From contig CAYQOX010000021.1 of assembly GCA_964419335.1 (NCBI GenBank), forward strand, positions 1 to 64,000: 64,000 nucleotides of DNA, written 5' to 3'. Positions 1 through 8,022 of the stretch are shown here, one piece after another (the stretch's first letter is position 1; every line of letters starts with the position of its first letter). Source of the DNA: CAYQOX01 sp964419335. Its GTDB lineage: Bacteria > Hinthialibacterota > Hinthialibacteria > Hinthialibacterales > Hinthialibacteraceae. Position numbers and translations under genes: made by a program. The notes under the pieces were generated by a model, which was given only the letters and a program-made list of their open reading frames with translations, did no database searches and was not told where the DNA came from.

Positions 1-484
1 TAATAGTATAGTACATGAATTCATAAAGACAACTTCTCAATTTACGATTACGAGTGAAATTTTGAGGATTTCGTTTATGTCGTTCACAAAAGGAAGGAGA
101 ATGAATAAGAAAATTTAACGAATCAAGTAAGTTGGCACATAATTTACAAAATTGACGCGACTTTCATGCCAGAATGGTTTATGAATGTAAGTTTTGACAT
201 ATTTTTTACTCCTGTATTTTAGGGATGATAAACATTATTACAGTATTATATCACAAAAACGGTTTTTGAGATAGTATAAACTACACTTTTACATACATTT
301 TTGCTAACGCCTTAACTAAACGGCATTGAACCCTACATACAATAATCTTAAAGCAGATAACATATGTATTTTTTGGGATTCCTATCATTGTAATTCATAT
401 CAGGTTAGTGGTTGTGTTGTCGATACCGATTATGCTGAAAATGATTCATTAGCTGGACCATGTTAAAAAATATGCATGTATATA
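1..484. other. Intergenic stretch without a recognisable gene
   Basis: No ORF of plausible coding character lies here on either strand, and the base composition is visibly AT-rich. A TTGACA at 194-199 followed by TATTTT at 215-220 looks promoter-like, but the spacing is only 15 bases. A TGGACC at 454-459 and TGTATA at 477-482, spaced by 17, would place a transcription start close to position 489, just where the folded RNA described next begins. Both promoter readings are weak. Confidence 0.5.
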
Positions 485-610
485 TGTCACCAGCCGCGTT
501 AGTATGATCCCGAAGATCGGCCGGTTTGGCTCCGGAATATCATGCTAATTTGGCTGGAATAGGTATGAGAGAGGGGAGAGTTTGTGATGCTGCGACACTC
601 TCCCCTTTTC
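485..610 (+). ncRNA. Candidate structured small RNA (three-way junction plus terminator)
   Basis: Positions 490-508 pair with 539-557 along nearly 19 base pairs, with one mismatch at 497/550. Inside sit two short hairpins: CCGA 510-513 with TCGG 517-520, and CCGG 521-524 with CCGG 532-535, giving a three-way junction. Three pairs (496/551, 498/549, 503/544) are G-U on the plus strand and would be A-C mismatches on the minus strand, so the RNA should be read from the plus strand. An intrinsic terminator of the same polarity follows at 572-610. No plus-strand protein gene precedes that terminator in the window. It lacks the conserved GGAAGCAG-type loop of SRP RNA and has no tRNA T-arm. The family is not recognised, and the function is unknown. 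Confidence 0.5.
572..610 (+). terminator. Intrinsic terminator
   Basis: A perfect 10-bp stem pairs 572-581 with 597-606 around a 15-base loop, followed by TTTT on the plus strand. It also lies 20 bases beyond the stop of the minus-strand NagB-like gene, so it may work in both directions, but the T-tract favours the plus strand. Confidence 0.7.
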
Positions 611-627
611 GTGTTTAACGTAACTTC

Positions 628-1584
628 TTAATGACAATCAGGGACAAGCGGACCTGCGAGTTCACGGAGGAAGAATAATTTCCCCGGCAGGGTGGGCATG
701 AAGGTACTGGGCAGCCAAATGTCAGGACCATAGCGAAGGGTGATCCACAAACTTGGGCCTTGCCATTGCATGCCGTTGCCAAAAGCGCCGTCGCATCCAC
801 CTATGATTTTATCCGCTTTGAGAAACAATCCTGGGCCGATGGTATTAGCGTTGCAGGGGATGAGGGTGTAGCGTCCACGAAAACTGGTGATGGCGTTTTG
901 TTCGATGGTGAGGGGGTGGAGTTGGGCGCCTAAGCGGTGGGTTTGTTTTTTCCATTCCTCTTCGCTAAATTCAGCGGCGAAGTGCGGTTCCCAAAAAGCA
1001 ATGTGGCAGGCGCGGCCGATGCCAAAAACCACCACCAGTTTGGCTCCCTCTTGGAGAAGGTTATTGATTCGTTCGGGGTAGGTCGGGAGCACCTCTTTGG
1101 TGGCGAAGAAGCGTTGATTTTCAGGGATCGTGAGGTTTCCTAAAGGGCCAAAAAAGGCTTTTTCCATGGCGTCTTGGAAGGCCCCCGGTTCATGTCCCGG
1201 TAAGGTCTCCCCCTGGGCATCCGACCATTCATCCATGTTGAAGCCAAAGACATGTTCGCAGGAGAGGTTCCATTCTTTCAGGAAATAGACCGTCCATTTA
1301 TACATGCCCATCGGACCAACGGGGAGAATAAGCGCCAGTTTTTTTCCTTCCTGCTTGCATTCCTGGATGGTGCGTGCGATTTCATACCCCATCTTCGCGT
1401 CGAATTCTTCGATGGTTTCGCAAATCATGGGTTTAAAATCCTGGTTCCACCAAGGCTGGGGGTCCAAGACCGAATCGGGACTGTGGGAACAGCATTGATC
1501 GATACGCTCCAAGTCCCAGCCTTCCGGATAAAACGTTTCCAACCGGGAATTTCTTATGGTGGATAGCATCGTAATTTGGCTCAT
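628..1584 (-). CDS. NagB/RpiA/6PGL-fold sugar-phosphate isomerase/deaminase-like protein
   Basis: The 318-residue protein resembles glucosamine-6-phosphate deaminases. It has an NMDEW motif at 116-120 (NMDEY in NagB) and a GIGRACHIAFWEP block at 188-200 corresponding to the NagB active-site loop. In that loop the catalytic His (H194) and Glu (E199) are kept, but the Asp usually found two residues before the His is Ala192. Classical deamination is therefore doubtful, and an isomerase, lactonase or binding role is possible. The ATG at 1584 is chosen over a TTG at 1590 because GGAG lies 8 bases upstream of it. It diverges from a Gfo/Idh dehydrogenase and a PIG-L deacetylase, suggesting a shared role in amino-sugar or sugar-derivative breakdown. 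Confidence 0.75.
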   Translation of the reverse strand: MSQITMLSTIRNSRLETFYPEGWDLERIDQCCSHSPDSVLDPQPWWNQDFKPMICETIEEFDAKMGYEIARTIQECKQEGKKLALILPVGPMGMYKWTVYFLKEWNLSCEHVFGFNMDEWSDAQGETLPGHEPGAFQDAMEKAFFGPLGNLTIPENQRFFATKEVLPTYPERINNLLQEGAKLVVVFGIGRACHIAFWEPHFAAEFSEEEWKKQTHRLGAQLHPLTIEQNAITSFRGRYTLIPCNANTIGPGLFLKADKIIGGCDGAFGNGMQWQGPSLWITLRYGPDIWLPSTFMPTLPGKLFFLRELAGPLVPDCH

Positions 1585-1730
1585 GTTCAATTCTCCTTGT
1601 TTAAATTTCTATTATCTTATCATGAAGAGATTCCATAATGGAAGAAAATCTGAAGGTAAACCACTTACGTTTTTTAAGAAAAAATGAGACAGTGTTAGCC
1701 AAGAATGACTTCAAGCTAGGAGGTGGGTTT

Positions 1731-2756
1731 ATGAAAAAGTACAGTGCCGCCATCATTGGATGTGGATGGGTTTCGGGAGAGCATATTAAAGCCTATACGA
1801 ATAATCCTCTTACGGAGGTGGTTGGGTTGGCCTCGTTGACGAAAGAGGAAGCGCAAGAGAAGGCCGAAGAATTTGGGTTGGACGTGCCTTGTTTTAATTG
1901 TTTAGAAGAAATGATCAAAGAGGTAGATCCGGATATGATCTCGGTTACTTCCCGTCCCGATTTTCATGTGGAGCATGGAATCACCGTAGCGGAGAGCGGG
2001 AAGTCGCTGGTTATGGAAAAACCAGTCGCTGTCCATCGTGAGGAGCTTAAAAAACTGGTTGATTGTGTGAAGGCCAATCAGACCAAATCAATTGTTAGTT
2101 TTGTTTTGCGTTGGAATCCCTTATGTAAAATTATCCGCTCGCTTTTGGATAATGATATGATCGGCGAAGTGTTCATGGGTGAGGTTGATTATTATCACGG
2201 GATCGGCCCATGGTACAATCAGTTTCACTGGAATATCACCAAACGCGCGGGGGGGAATTCACTGTTATCGGCGGGATGCCATGCGGTCGATGCCCTGGTA
2301 TGGTTCATGGGCAGCCGAGTGAAGGAAGTCCATGCTTATTCAACACGATCGGATAGCGAACATTTTCGCCCTTATGAATATGATCCTAGTATCGTGACTC
2401 TTTTAAAATTTGAAAACGGCCGTATCGGCAAAGTTTCCAGCTGTATTGAATGCAACTCACCGTATGAGTTTCTTATACGGCTTTTCGGTTCAAAAGGAAC
2501 GATCAAAGACAATCTTCTTTATTCGCATAAACTAGCGGGACAGACTGATTTTGCCGAGATTCCTACCATCCATCCCGATAGCGGGGATGTGACCCACCAT
2601 CCTTTCCAAGGAGAGATCGACCGGTTTGTAGAGTGTTTAGAGCGCGATCAAGATACCTGTGTGAGTATAGAATATGCCGCCCACATTATGGAAGTATGTT
2701 ATGCGGCTGAAGAGTCGGCAAATACGGGACAAAGTGTTACGATTTCGGAGTTTTAA
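1731..2756 (+). CDS. Gfo/Idh/MocA family NAD(P)-dependent oxidoreductase
   Basis: The 341-residue cytoplasmic protein begins with a Rossmann dinucleotide-binding segment (IIGCG). It carries the family EKP motif at residues 96-98 and a GCHAVD segment with the conserved His at 184 in the catalytic domain. Such enzymes oxidise or reduce sugars, inositols and related polyols. The ATG at 1731 is used because a strong AGGAGGTG lies at 1718-1725; an in-frame ATG at 1638 would add an unrelated 31-residue head. It is followed after only three bases by the PIG-L deacetylase, so the two are co-transcribed. There is no signal peptide, unlike the Tat-exported homologue at 29735. The substrate cannot be read from the sequence. 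Confidence 0.88.
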   Translation: MKKYSAAIIGCGWVSGEHIKAYTNNPLTEVVGLASLTKEEAQEKAEEFGLDVPCFNCLEEMIKEVDPDMISVTSRPDFHVEHGITVAESGKSLVMEKPVAVHREELKKLVDCVKANQTKSIVSFVLRWNPLCKIIRSLLDNDMIGEVFMGEVDYYHGIGPWYNQFHWNITKRAGGNSLLSAGCHAVDALVWFMGSRVKEVHAYSTRSDSEHFRPYEYDPSIVTLLKFENGRIGKVSSCIECNSPYEFLIRLFGSKGTIKDNLLYSHKLAGQTDFAEIPTIHPDSGDVTHHPFQGEIDRFVECLERDQDTCVSIEYAAHIMEVCYAAEESANTGQSVTISEF

Positions 2757-2759
2757 TCG

Positions 2760-3512
2760 ATGAAGATTCTCGCTATTCATGCTCATCCCGATGATATTGA
2801 GATTCTCACGGCAGGAACCTTGAAACAACTGCGTGATAAAGGCCATGAGATTCATATGGCGACGATGACCAACGGGGATAAGGGCTCGCAAGAGTTGTCC
2901 CCGCAGGAAATCGCTGCGATTCGCAAAGAAGAAGCTCAAAAATCCGCGGCCATACTGGAAGCGGATTATACGTGTCTCGAGTTTTCCGATATTGAGATTT
3001 TTGATGATGATGCGACCCGCCGGGTGGTCACGGAGTTTTTACGCCGGGTACGGCCGGATATGATCCTCACGGCCTCGCCACAGGATTATCTGTGCGATCA
3101 TGAGATCACCAGTGAGATTGTACGTACGGCTGCCTTTGTGGCTCCAGCGAGAAATTATCATACCGGTTCCGCCCCGGTTTTACCTACAATCCCGCCATTG
3201 TATTTTATGGATCCCATCGAGTGCATCGATCGGGAGGGGAAGCGTATTCTACCGGATTTCTTTGTTGATATCACCTCTACTATGGAAACTAAAGAGAAGA
3301 TGTTGGCTTGTCATGCTTCCCAACGTGAATGGTTGTTAAAACATCACGGTGTGGATAGTTATATGGAGTCGATGAAAGAATGGGCGGCAGAGCGGGGGAA
3401 GGAATGCGGGGTTTGCTATGCGGAAGGCTTTCGCTTGTATAAAGGGCATGCTTATCCGCGTGAAAATCTGCTGGTACAATCCTTGGAGAAAGAGAATATT
3501 TATAGCCTATAA
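2760..3512 (+). CDS. PIG-L/LmbE family deacetylase
   Basis: The 250-residue protein opens with the AHPDD(x)E zinc-binding motif (residues 8-14) that defines the LmbE/PIG-L superfamily, and H114 in a CDHE segment supplies the usual third metal ligand. Family members remove N-acetyl groups from GlcNAc-containing substrates such as GlcNAc-PI, GlcNAc-inositol, bacillithiol and mycothiol precursors or chitin oligomers. Position right behind the Gfo/Idh gene and close to a NagB-like gene supports a role with an N-acetylated sugar. No signal peptide is visible, so it acts in the cytoplasm. The exact substrate is inference. Confidence 0.88.
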   Translation: MKILAIHAHPDDIEILTAGTLKQLRDKGHEIHMATMTNGDKGSQELSPQEIAAIRKEEAQKSAAILEADYTCLEFSDIEIFDDDATRRVVTEFLRRVRPDMILTASPQDYLCDHEITSEIVRTAAFVAPARNYHTGSAPVLPTIPPLYFMDPIECIDREGKRILPDFFVDITSTMETKEKMLACHASQREWLLKHHGVDSYMESMKEWAAERGKECGVCYAEGFRLYKGHAYPRENLLVQSLEKENIYSL

Positions 3513-3523
3513 GAGGAAAAACC

Positions 3524-4108
3524 TTGAGCATGCGAGCCTTTACATTGATCGAACTCCTCATTGTTGTAGCCATCATTGGGATACTTGCTGCCATCGCGGT
3601 GCCGAATTTTCTCAATGCGCAAACTCGGGCGAAGATCGCTCGGGTTGAATCGGAACAAAATTCCATTGAAAGTGCTTATAGTATGTACCGGATGGATCAT
3701 AGCGCTTGGCCTCCCCATATGGATGGAAGCCGGGCGCAGCATCGTTATGTTACCACACCGGTTTCGTATCTTAGCACCTCGGTGGAGGATCTTTTCGCTC
3801 AAAGTTCAACCGCGATGAAGGATTCATCCTGGAACATATTTTACGGGCAGTACCATTGTGAACCTGCTTCGTTTTGGCATACTGGCGCATGGTCCACTGC
3901 GGTACAAGTGGCGCGAAATTACTTTCAATCCAATCAAAACGCGGCGTTCTTTATATGCAGTTATGGGCCTGATCAGGATTTTGACCAACCCAATTCTTCC
4001 GCGGCGATTTATGATGCCTCGAATGGATTGAATAGCAATGGGGATATTATGACGCCTGTTTCGGGTAACTATAGAGAGGGGTATCCCTACACCCGTTCAA
4101 ATTATTAG
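3524..4108 (+). CDS. Type II secretion GspG-like orphan pseudopilin
   Basis: The protein starts with a type III (prepilin) signal: a short basic leader, then FTLIELLIVVAIIG and a hydrophobic helix running into VPNFLNAQ, so it would be cleaved and methylated at the Phe. The remaining 150 residues form a variable globular head ending with a GPD segment and a Y-x-x-S-N-G...GDIM motif shared with the pseudopilins at 47985 and 58950. The start may be TTG 3524 (AAGAGG six bases upstream) or ATG 3530. No secretion or pilus assembly genes are nearby, so it is an orphan relying on machinery encoded elsewhere. It follows the PIG-L gene by 11 bases. Confidence 0.85.
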   Translation: MSMRAFTLIELLIVVAIIGILAAIAVPNFLNAQTRAKIARVESEQNSIESAYSMYRMDHSAWPPHMDGSRAQHRYVTTPVSYLSTSVEDLFAQSSTAMKDSSWNIFYGQYHCEPASFWHTGAWSTAVQVARNYFQSNQNAAFFICSYGPDQDFDQPNSSAAIYDASNGLNSNGDIMTPVSGNYREGYPYTRSNY

Positions 4109-4146
4109 ATTGTTATTGAAACTGATGTATGAAGAGAGGGTAGGAT

Positions 4147-4770
4147 TTAGGATAACACGTAAATCGCGGATTCCGCCAAAAGGTTGGGTAAGATATGGAC
4201 GGGTTTTCCTTCTTTTAAAAAGACGGATTGAACGATGTTGATGTTTTTTTGCTGACAAAAGCGGATGAAGTCTTTGATCGTAAAGAACTGAATATTAGGG
4301 CCGTCATACCATTCAAAGGGTAGGGTTTTAGTAATCGGTGCGCGACCGTAAAACAGGAGCTGGAGACGCGGGATCCAATAACCAAAGTTGGGGAAACTGA
4401 CGATTCCTTTTTTTCCCACCCGCAACATTTCTTCTATTACGAGGTAAGGTCTTCGGACTTCCTGCAGCGTTTCGCTGAGGATGACATAATCAAAAGATTT
4501 ATCTGGGTAGTCCTTGAGTCCTTCATCGATATCTCCATGATGGACAGCGAGCCCCCGGCTAATACATTTGTATACTTTTTCATCAGCGACCTCGACACCT
4601 CGGCCTTCAACATTTTTTTCTTCTTCTAATCGAATGAGAAGATCACCTTCACCACACCCGAGGTCGAGAACCTTCGTTTTGGGTTCGACAAGATCCACGA
4701 TCATATTGTGTTCTACATGAGGAGAATTGTCCGAGGTTGCATTCATAGGATTGCGCTCTTCCTTAATCAA
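4147..4770 (-). CDS. metW: MetW-like methyltransferase-fold protein
   Basis: The 207-residue protein has a class I SAM-binding core (VLDLGCGEGDLL, then HGDIDEGL and the SFDYVILSETLQ segment) and matches MetW, the protein encoded next to metX in many proteobacteria and relatives. MetW associates with MetX in homoserine acetylation. Its start overlaps the end of metX by 8 bases, indicating translational coupling. Together with metY it forms the methionine operon on the minus strand. No distinct terminator is visible between its stop and the convergent pseudopilin gene. Confidence 0.88.
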   Translation of the reverse strand: MIKEERNPMNATSDNSPHVEHNMIVDLVEPKTKVLDLGCGEGDLLIRLEEEKNVEGRGVEVADEKVYKCISRGLAVHHGDIDEGLKDYPDKSFDYVILSETLQEVRRPYLVIEEMLRVGKKGIVSFPNFGYWIPRLQLLFYGRAPITKTLPFEWYDGPNIQFFTIKDFIRFCQQKNINIVQSVFLKEGKPVHILPNLLAESAIYVLS

Positions 4771-5932
4771 TGTTTGCCAAAAAGCCTTGGATGATCATGG
4801 TTTGCTGTTCACATTCTAAGAGAAAAGCGTCATGGCCATAATCGGATTGAATTTCACAAAAACTCACCGTAATGCCATTGCTCTTTAATGCTTTGACGAT
4901 TTCCCGTGATTGGTAGGGTGCATAGAGCCAATCACTACTGAAACAGATCACTAAAAATTTTGATTTTACATTTTTTAATGCATCCGAGAGTGAAGAATGA
5001 CCTTCGGATAAATCAAAGTAATCCAGTGCCTTGGTAATGTAAAGATAGCTGTTAGCATCAAAACGTTGGGTAAAAGAGGTACCTTGATATTGGAGATAAC
5101 TTTCGACTTGAAATTCAGTGATAAGATCGAAGCTAAATTTATCTCGATTTTGCAAACGCCGTCCAAATTTTTCGTGCATAGAATGGTCGCTAAGATAACT
5201 AATATGGCCGATCATGCGTGCCAGCGCCAATCCACGCGTCGGAGGTTCAGAGTCGTAGTAATCCCCTTTGTTCCAGTTGGGATCCATGATGATCGCCTGT
5301 CGTCCCACTTCGTTGAGGGCGATGTTTTGAGCGGAGTGAATCGAGGTGGTGGCGATGGGAATAACCGATTTAACTTGATCGGGATAAGAAACTGCCCATT
5401 GTAAGGCTTGCATCCCCCCCATGGAGCCTCCTACAGCGCAGAGAAGCGTATCGATACCCAGGTATTCCAATAATCCTTTTTGGGCATTCACCATATCTTT
5501 AATGGTGACGAAGGGGAAATGCATACCATAAGGTTGGCCGGTTTTTGGATTTATTGAGGAGGGGCCGGTAGACCCCCGGCACCCTCCGATACAGTTAGAG
5601 CAGATAACGAAATACTTGTTGGTGTCGATGGCTTTTCCCGGGCCAATGAAATTGTCCCACCATCCCGGTTTACGATCGTTAGGGGTGTAGTATCCCGCAG
5701 CGTGATGGTCGCCAGACAACGCATGCAAAATCATAATCGCGTTGTCTTTGTTCTTCGACAGGGTGCCGTAGGTCTCATAAGCAATGGAGATAGGACCGAG
5801 TTTTTCCCCACATTCGAGTTGCAATTCGTTTGGTGGCTCGAATAGGGTGGCCAACTGCTCTTTAACAATTCCGACAGAATCCGATTCGGCTTTTGGATGC
5901 TCTTGGTTGCGTAATTTATCCGCGACGGTCAT
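4763..5932 (-). CDS. metX: Homoserine O-acetyltransferase (MetX)
   Basis: The 389-residue alpha/beta hydrolase transfers acetyl (or succinyl) to homoserine, the first committed step of methionine synthesis. The nucleophile Ser170 sits in VGGSMGGMQALQWA, the hallmark of MetX. The acid and base of the triad are provided by the FSSDWLY and SDYGHDAFLLE segments near the C-terminus. The length is normal for the family. It lies 14 bases after metY and overlaps metW, so the order metY-metX-metW gives acetylation followed by direct sulfhydrylation. Acetyl versus succinyl specificity cannot be settled by reading. Confidence 0.95.
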   Translation of the reverse strand: MTVADKLRNQEHPKAESDSVGIVKEQLATLFEPPNELQLECGEKLGPISIAYETYGTLSKNKDNAIMILHALSGDHHAAGYYTPNDRKPGWWDNFIGPGKAIDTNKYFVICSNCIGGCRGSTGPSSINPKTGQPYGMHFPFVTIKDMVNAQKGLLEYLGIDTLLCAVGGSMGGMQALQWAVSYPDQVKSVIPIATTSIHSAQNIALNEVGRQAIIMDPNWNKGDYYDSEPPTRGLALARMIGHISYLSDHSMHEKFGRRLQNRDKFSFDLITEFQVESYLQYQGTSFTQRFDANSYLYITKALDYFDLSEGHSSLSDALKNVKSKFLVICFSSDWLYAPYQSREIVKALKSNGITVSFCEIQSDYGHDAFLLECEQQTMIIQGFLANID

Positions 5933-5946
5933 TTTTTCTCTTTCCG

Positions 5947-7248
5947 TTAAACAGCTGATAAGGCTTGATCCAAATCCTCGATAATATCTTCAACCTCTTC
6001 GATACCCATTGAAAGCCTTACATAGTCTGCTGTCACTCCAGTAGATTCTTGTTCTTCTTCGGACAACTGCTGATGGGTTGTACTCGCTGGATGGATGATT
6101 AATGATTTAGCATCACCGATGTTCGCTAAATGGGAAAACAATTTAACATTTTCTATCAATTTCTTTCCGGCTTCCAGACCTCCTTTGATCCCAAATCCAC
6201 ATAACGCGCCATACAGATCGCGCTTGAAATATTTCTTGGCAAGATCATAGGTGGGATGATCGGAAAATCCTGGGTAGTTGACCCACGTGACTTTGGGATG
6301 TTCGTTCAAGAATTGAGCGACTTTCATCGCGTTTTGGCTATGACGTTCCATACGCAAATGCAGGGTTTCCAAACCTTGTAAAAAGAGGAATGCGTTGAAA
6401 GGAGACATGCATGCGCCCATATCGCGCAGTAATTGCACGCGTGCTTTAATAGCGAAAGCAACATTTCCCATGCCTGGAAAATCTCCGAAGACTTCCCAAT
6501 ATTTCAGCCCGTGATAACTTGGATCTGGTTCGGTGAATTGGGGGAAGCGTCCAGAATCCCATTTAAAATTCCCGCTGTCCACAAAGATGCCGCCGATGGA
6601 TGTTCCGTGCCCCCCCATAAATTTTGTGGTGGAGTGCATGACGATATCGGCACCATGCTCTATGGGTTGTAGTAGGTAGGGGGTTGAGGCGGTATTATCG
6701 ACAATGAATGGGATGCCTTGATTGTGAGCGATATCGGCAATTGCTTGGAAATCGGGCGTATCTAATTTGGGATTTCCTAGGCTTTCAGCAAAGATGGCTT
6801 TTGTTTTGGGGGTGATGGCGTTTTTAAAATTATCTACGTTGGAGGGATCGACAAATTTGGTCGTAATCCCCATTTTGGGAAAAGTATAATGAAATAAGTT
6901 GTAGGTACCGCCATATAAACTTGCTGAGGAGATAATTTCATCTCCAGCTTCGGCCAGATTCATACAACAGGCTGTGCAAGCGGCTTGCCCTGAGCTGAAA
7001 GCCAACCCCGCGGTGCCTCCTTCTAAGGCGGCTACTCGTTTTTCTAAAACATCGGTGGTTGGATTCATAATCCGGGAGTAAATGTTTCCAAATTCTTTTA
7101 GTGCGAAGAGATTGGCTGCGTGTTCGGTGTCGTCAAAAACATAAGATGTAGTCTGGTAGATGGGAACCGCCCGGGAGTTGGTCGTGGGGTCGGGGATTTG
7201 TCCTGCGTGGAGGGCTTTCGTACCGAATCGTTGTTCTTGAGTCGCCAT
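5947..7248 (-). CDS. metY: O-acetylhomoserine sulfhydrylase (MetY)
   Basis: The 433-residue PLP enzyme of the Cys/Met metabolism family converts O-acetylhomoserine and sulfide to homocysteine. The PLP lysine lies in HSTTKFMGGHG, and the N-terminal FGTKALHAGQ and YQTTSYVF segments are typical of the family. The start at 7248 is fixed by GGAAGGAG at 7258-7265; an upstream in-frame ATG at 7302 lies inside the folded leader and is not preferred. It is the first gene of the met operon and carries a long structured 5' leader (7272-7436), suggesting metabolite control of the operon. Confidence 0.95.
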   Translation of the reverse strand: MATQEQRFGTKALHAGQIPDPTTNSRAVPIYQTTSYVFDDTEHAANLFALKEFGNIYSRIMNPTTDVLEKRVAALEGGTAGLAFSSGQAACTACCMNLAEAGDEIISSASLYGGTYNLFHYTFPKMGITTKFVDPSNVDNFKNAITPKTKAIFAESLGNPKLDTPDFQAIADIAHNQGIPFIVDNTASTPYLLQPIEHGADIVMHSTTKFMGGHGTSIGGIFVDSGNFKWDSGRFPQFTEPDPSYHGLKYWEVFGDFPGMGNVAFAIKARVQLLRDMGACMSPFNAFLFLQGLETLHLRMERHSQNAMKVAQFLNEHPKVTWVNYPGFSDHPTYDLAKKYFKRDLYGALCGFGIKGGLEAGKKLIENVKLFSHLANIGDAKSLIIHPASTTHQQLSEEEQESTGVTADYVRLSMGIEEVEDIIEDLDQALSAV

Positions 7249-7271
7249 ACTATGTAACTCCTTCCGTAAAT

Positions 7272-7436
7272 GGTGATTTCTGTTGAGTACCCCCGGCTTC
7301 AATTCTTTTGTGTCGGCGTTTCTTCGGGTGTTGTGGCCGTGTGGGGGCTTGCTCGGTATAGTTTATAATTTCTATATTATATATAGAAATTAATCCGCCC
7401 TAAAGCGCTGACCGAGCACAAAGCGATGAAATCACC
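7272..7436 (-). promoter_or_regulatory. Structured metY leader, candidate riboswitch
   Basis: Read on the minus strand, a closing helix P1 pairs 7428-7436 perfectly with 7272-7280 (9 bp). Inside it, P2 pairs 7411-7418 with 7350-7357 (8 bp, perfect) and is capped by an 11-bp hairpin (7382-7392 with 7366-7376). P3 pairs 7344-7347 with 7290-7293 and 7336-7339 with 7294-7297, with a 4-base bulge. The result is a three-way junction ending 6 bases before the Shine-Dalgarno of metY. It lacks the conserved SAM-I core elements and I do not recognise a SAM-II, SAM-III or SAH motif. A SAM-, SAH- or methionine-related ligand is inferred only from the gene it precedes. Confidence 0.6.
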
Positions 7437-7470
7437 TTAACTCCTCCGCCTCCGCCGGTAGTTAGGATAA

Positions 7471-7476
7471 ATTATA
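7471..7476 (-). promoter_or_regulatory. Possible -10 element for the met operon
   Basis: A perfect TATAAT is read on the minus strand upstream of the metY leader RNA and would start transcription near 7464. No good -35 box lies 16-18 bases further upstream, so the assignment is weak. Confidence 0.35.
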
Positions 7477-7640
7477 TTCATCTTTGTTGTGCAATGGTTT
7501 ATTGTAGTCGTTTTTCTTGTATCTGTTAATTCGCATAAAGGGAAATAGGAAGAATTAATGAAGTTTCCACATAGAAATCTATTTTTTGTATTGTGAGACT
7601 TGCTTTCATGTATGAATAAGGTGGGAAGGGAATCTATCCC

Positions 7641-7668
7641 TTGGAAAAATAGCAAGTGTGTATATAAT
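7641..7668 (+). promoter_or_regulatory. Sigma70-type promoter for rpmB
   Basis: TTGGAA at 7641-7646 and TATAAT at 7663-7668 are separated by 16 bases, and transcription would start near 7675, giving a leader of about 115 bases before rpmB. The stretch 7477-7640 between this promoter and the met promoter shows no further recognisable feature. Confidence 0.55.
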
Positions 7669-7790
7669 TTCTTCTCTGTGTTTAAGGAAAAAAGGCAGGA
7701 AACGCGAAAGAGTAAAAAAAGCCTTAAATCTAGAAATAGAAATGGTTTGTAAGTACGTAAGCCCTAAGAAAAACAAAAGGAAACAAAATC

Positions 7791-7979
7791 ATGGCTAGAA
7801 AATGTGAAATTTGCGGAAAACAACCCAGGGTAGGAAACAACGTCAGCCACGCCAATAATAAAACGAAGCGTCGTTTCAAGCCCAATATACAGCGGGTAAA
7901 ATATTTTGATACGCATGGCCGAGCGATTCGGATCAATGCATGCACGCGTTGCATTCGCACCGCCGCTTATTTGCAGTAG
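7791..7979 (+). CDS. rpmB: 50S ribosomal protein L28
   Basis: The 62-residue basic protein matches L28: MARKCEICGK at the start, GNNVSHANNKTKRRF with the conserved S-H-x-N-x-K-T-K-R core, and CTRCIR near the end. Two CxxC pairs (C5/C8 and C51/C54) show that this is the zinc-binding form. AAGGA stands upstream of the ATG. It is a structural component of the large ribosomal subunit. It has its own sigma70-like promoter and is followed 43 bases later by a polysaccharide gene, with no clear terminator between. Confidence 0.96.
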   Translation: MARKCEICGKQPRVGNNVSHANNKTKRRFKPNIQRVKYFDTHGRAIRINACTRCIRTAAYLQ

Positions 7980-8022
7980 AGATTTCTGAATTTAATCGGG
8001 GAGAGGAATTGAAGCGAGCGCC

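Noticed and set aside
485..557. tRNA or SRP RNA at the structured region
   Set aside because: There is no T-arm sequence, no 7-bp acceptor stem with a discriminator, and no conserved SRP loop; the fold is a different three-way junction.
1252..1566. Plus-strand ORF of 104 codons opposite the NagB-like gene
   Set aside because: It is the antisense shadow of a gene with clear family motifs and has no ribosome site or recognisable protein signature.
7272..7436. SAM-I riboswitch as explanation of the metY leader
   Set aside because: The conserved SAM-I four-way core with its kink-turn and pseudoknot bases is not present; the fold here is a three-way junction.
7730..7960. Minus-strand ORF of 76 codons over rpmB
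   Set aside because: It lies antisense to a certain ribosomal protein gene and crosses its promoter-proximal leader; no coding features.
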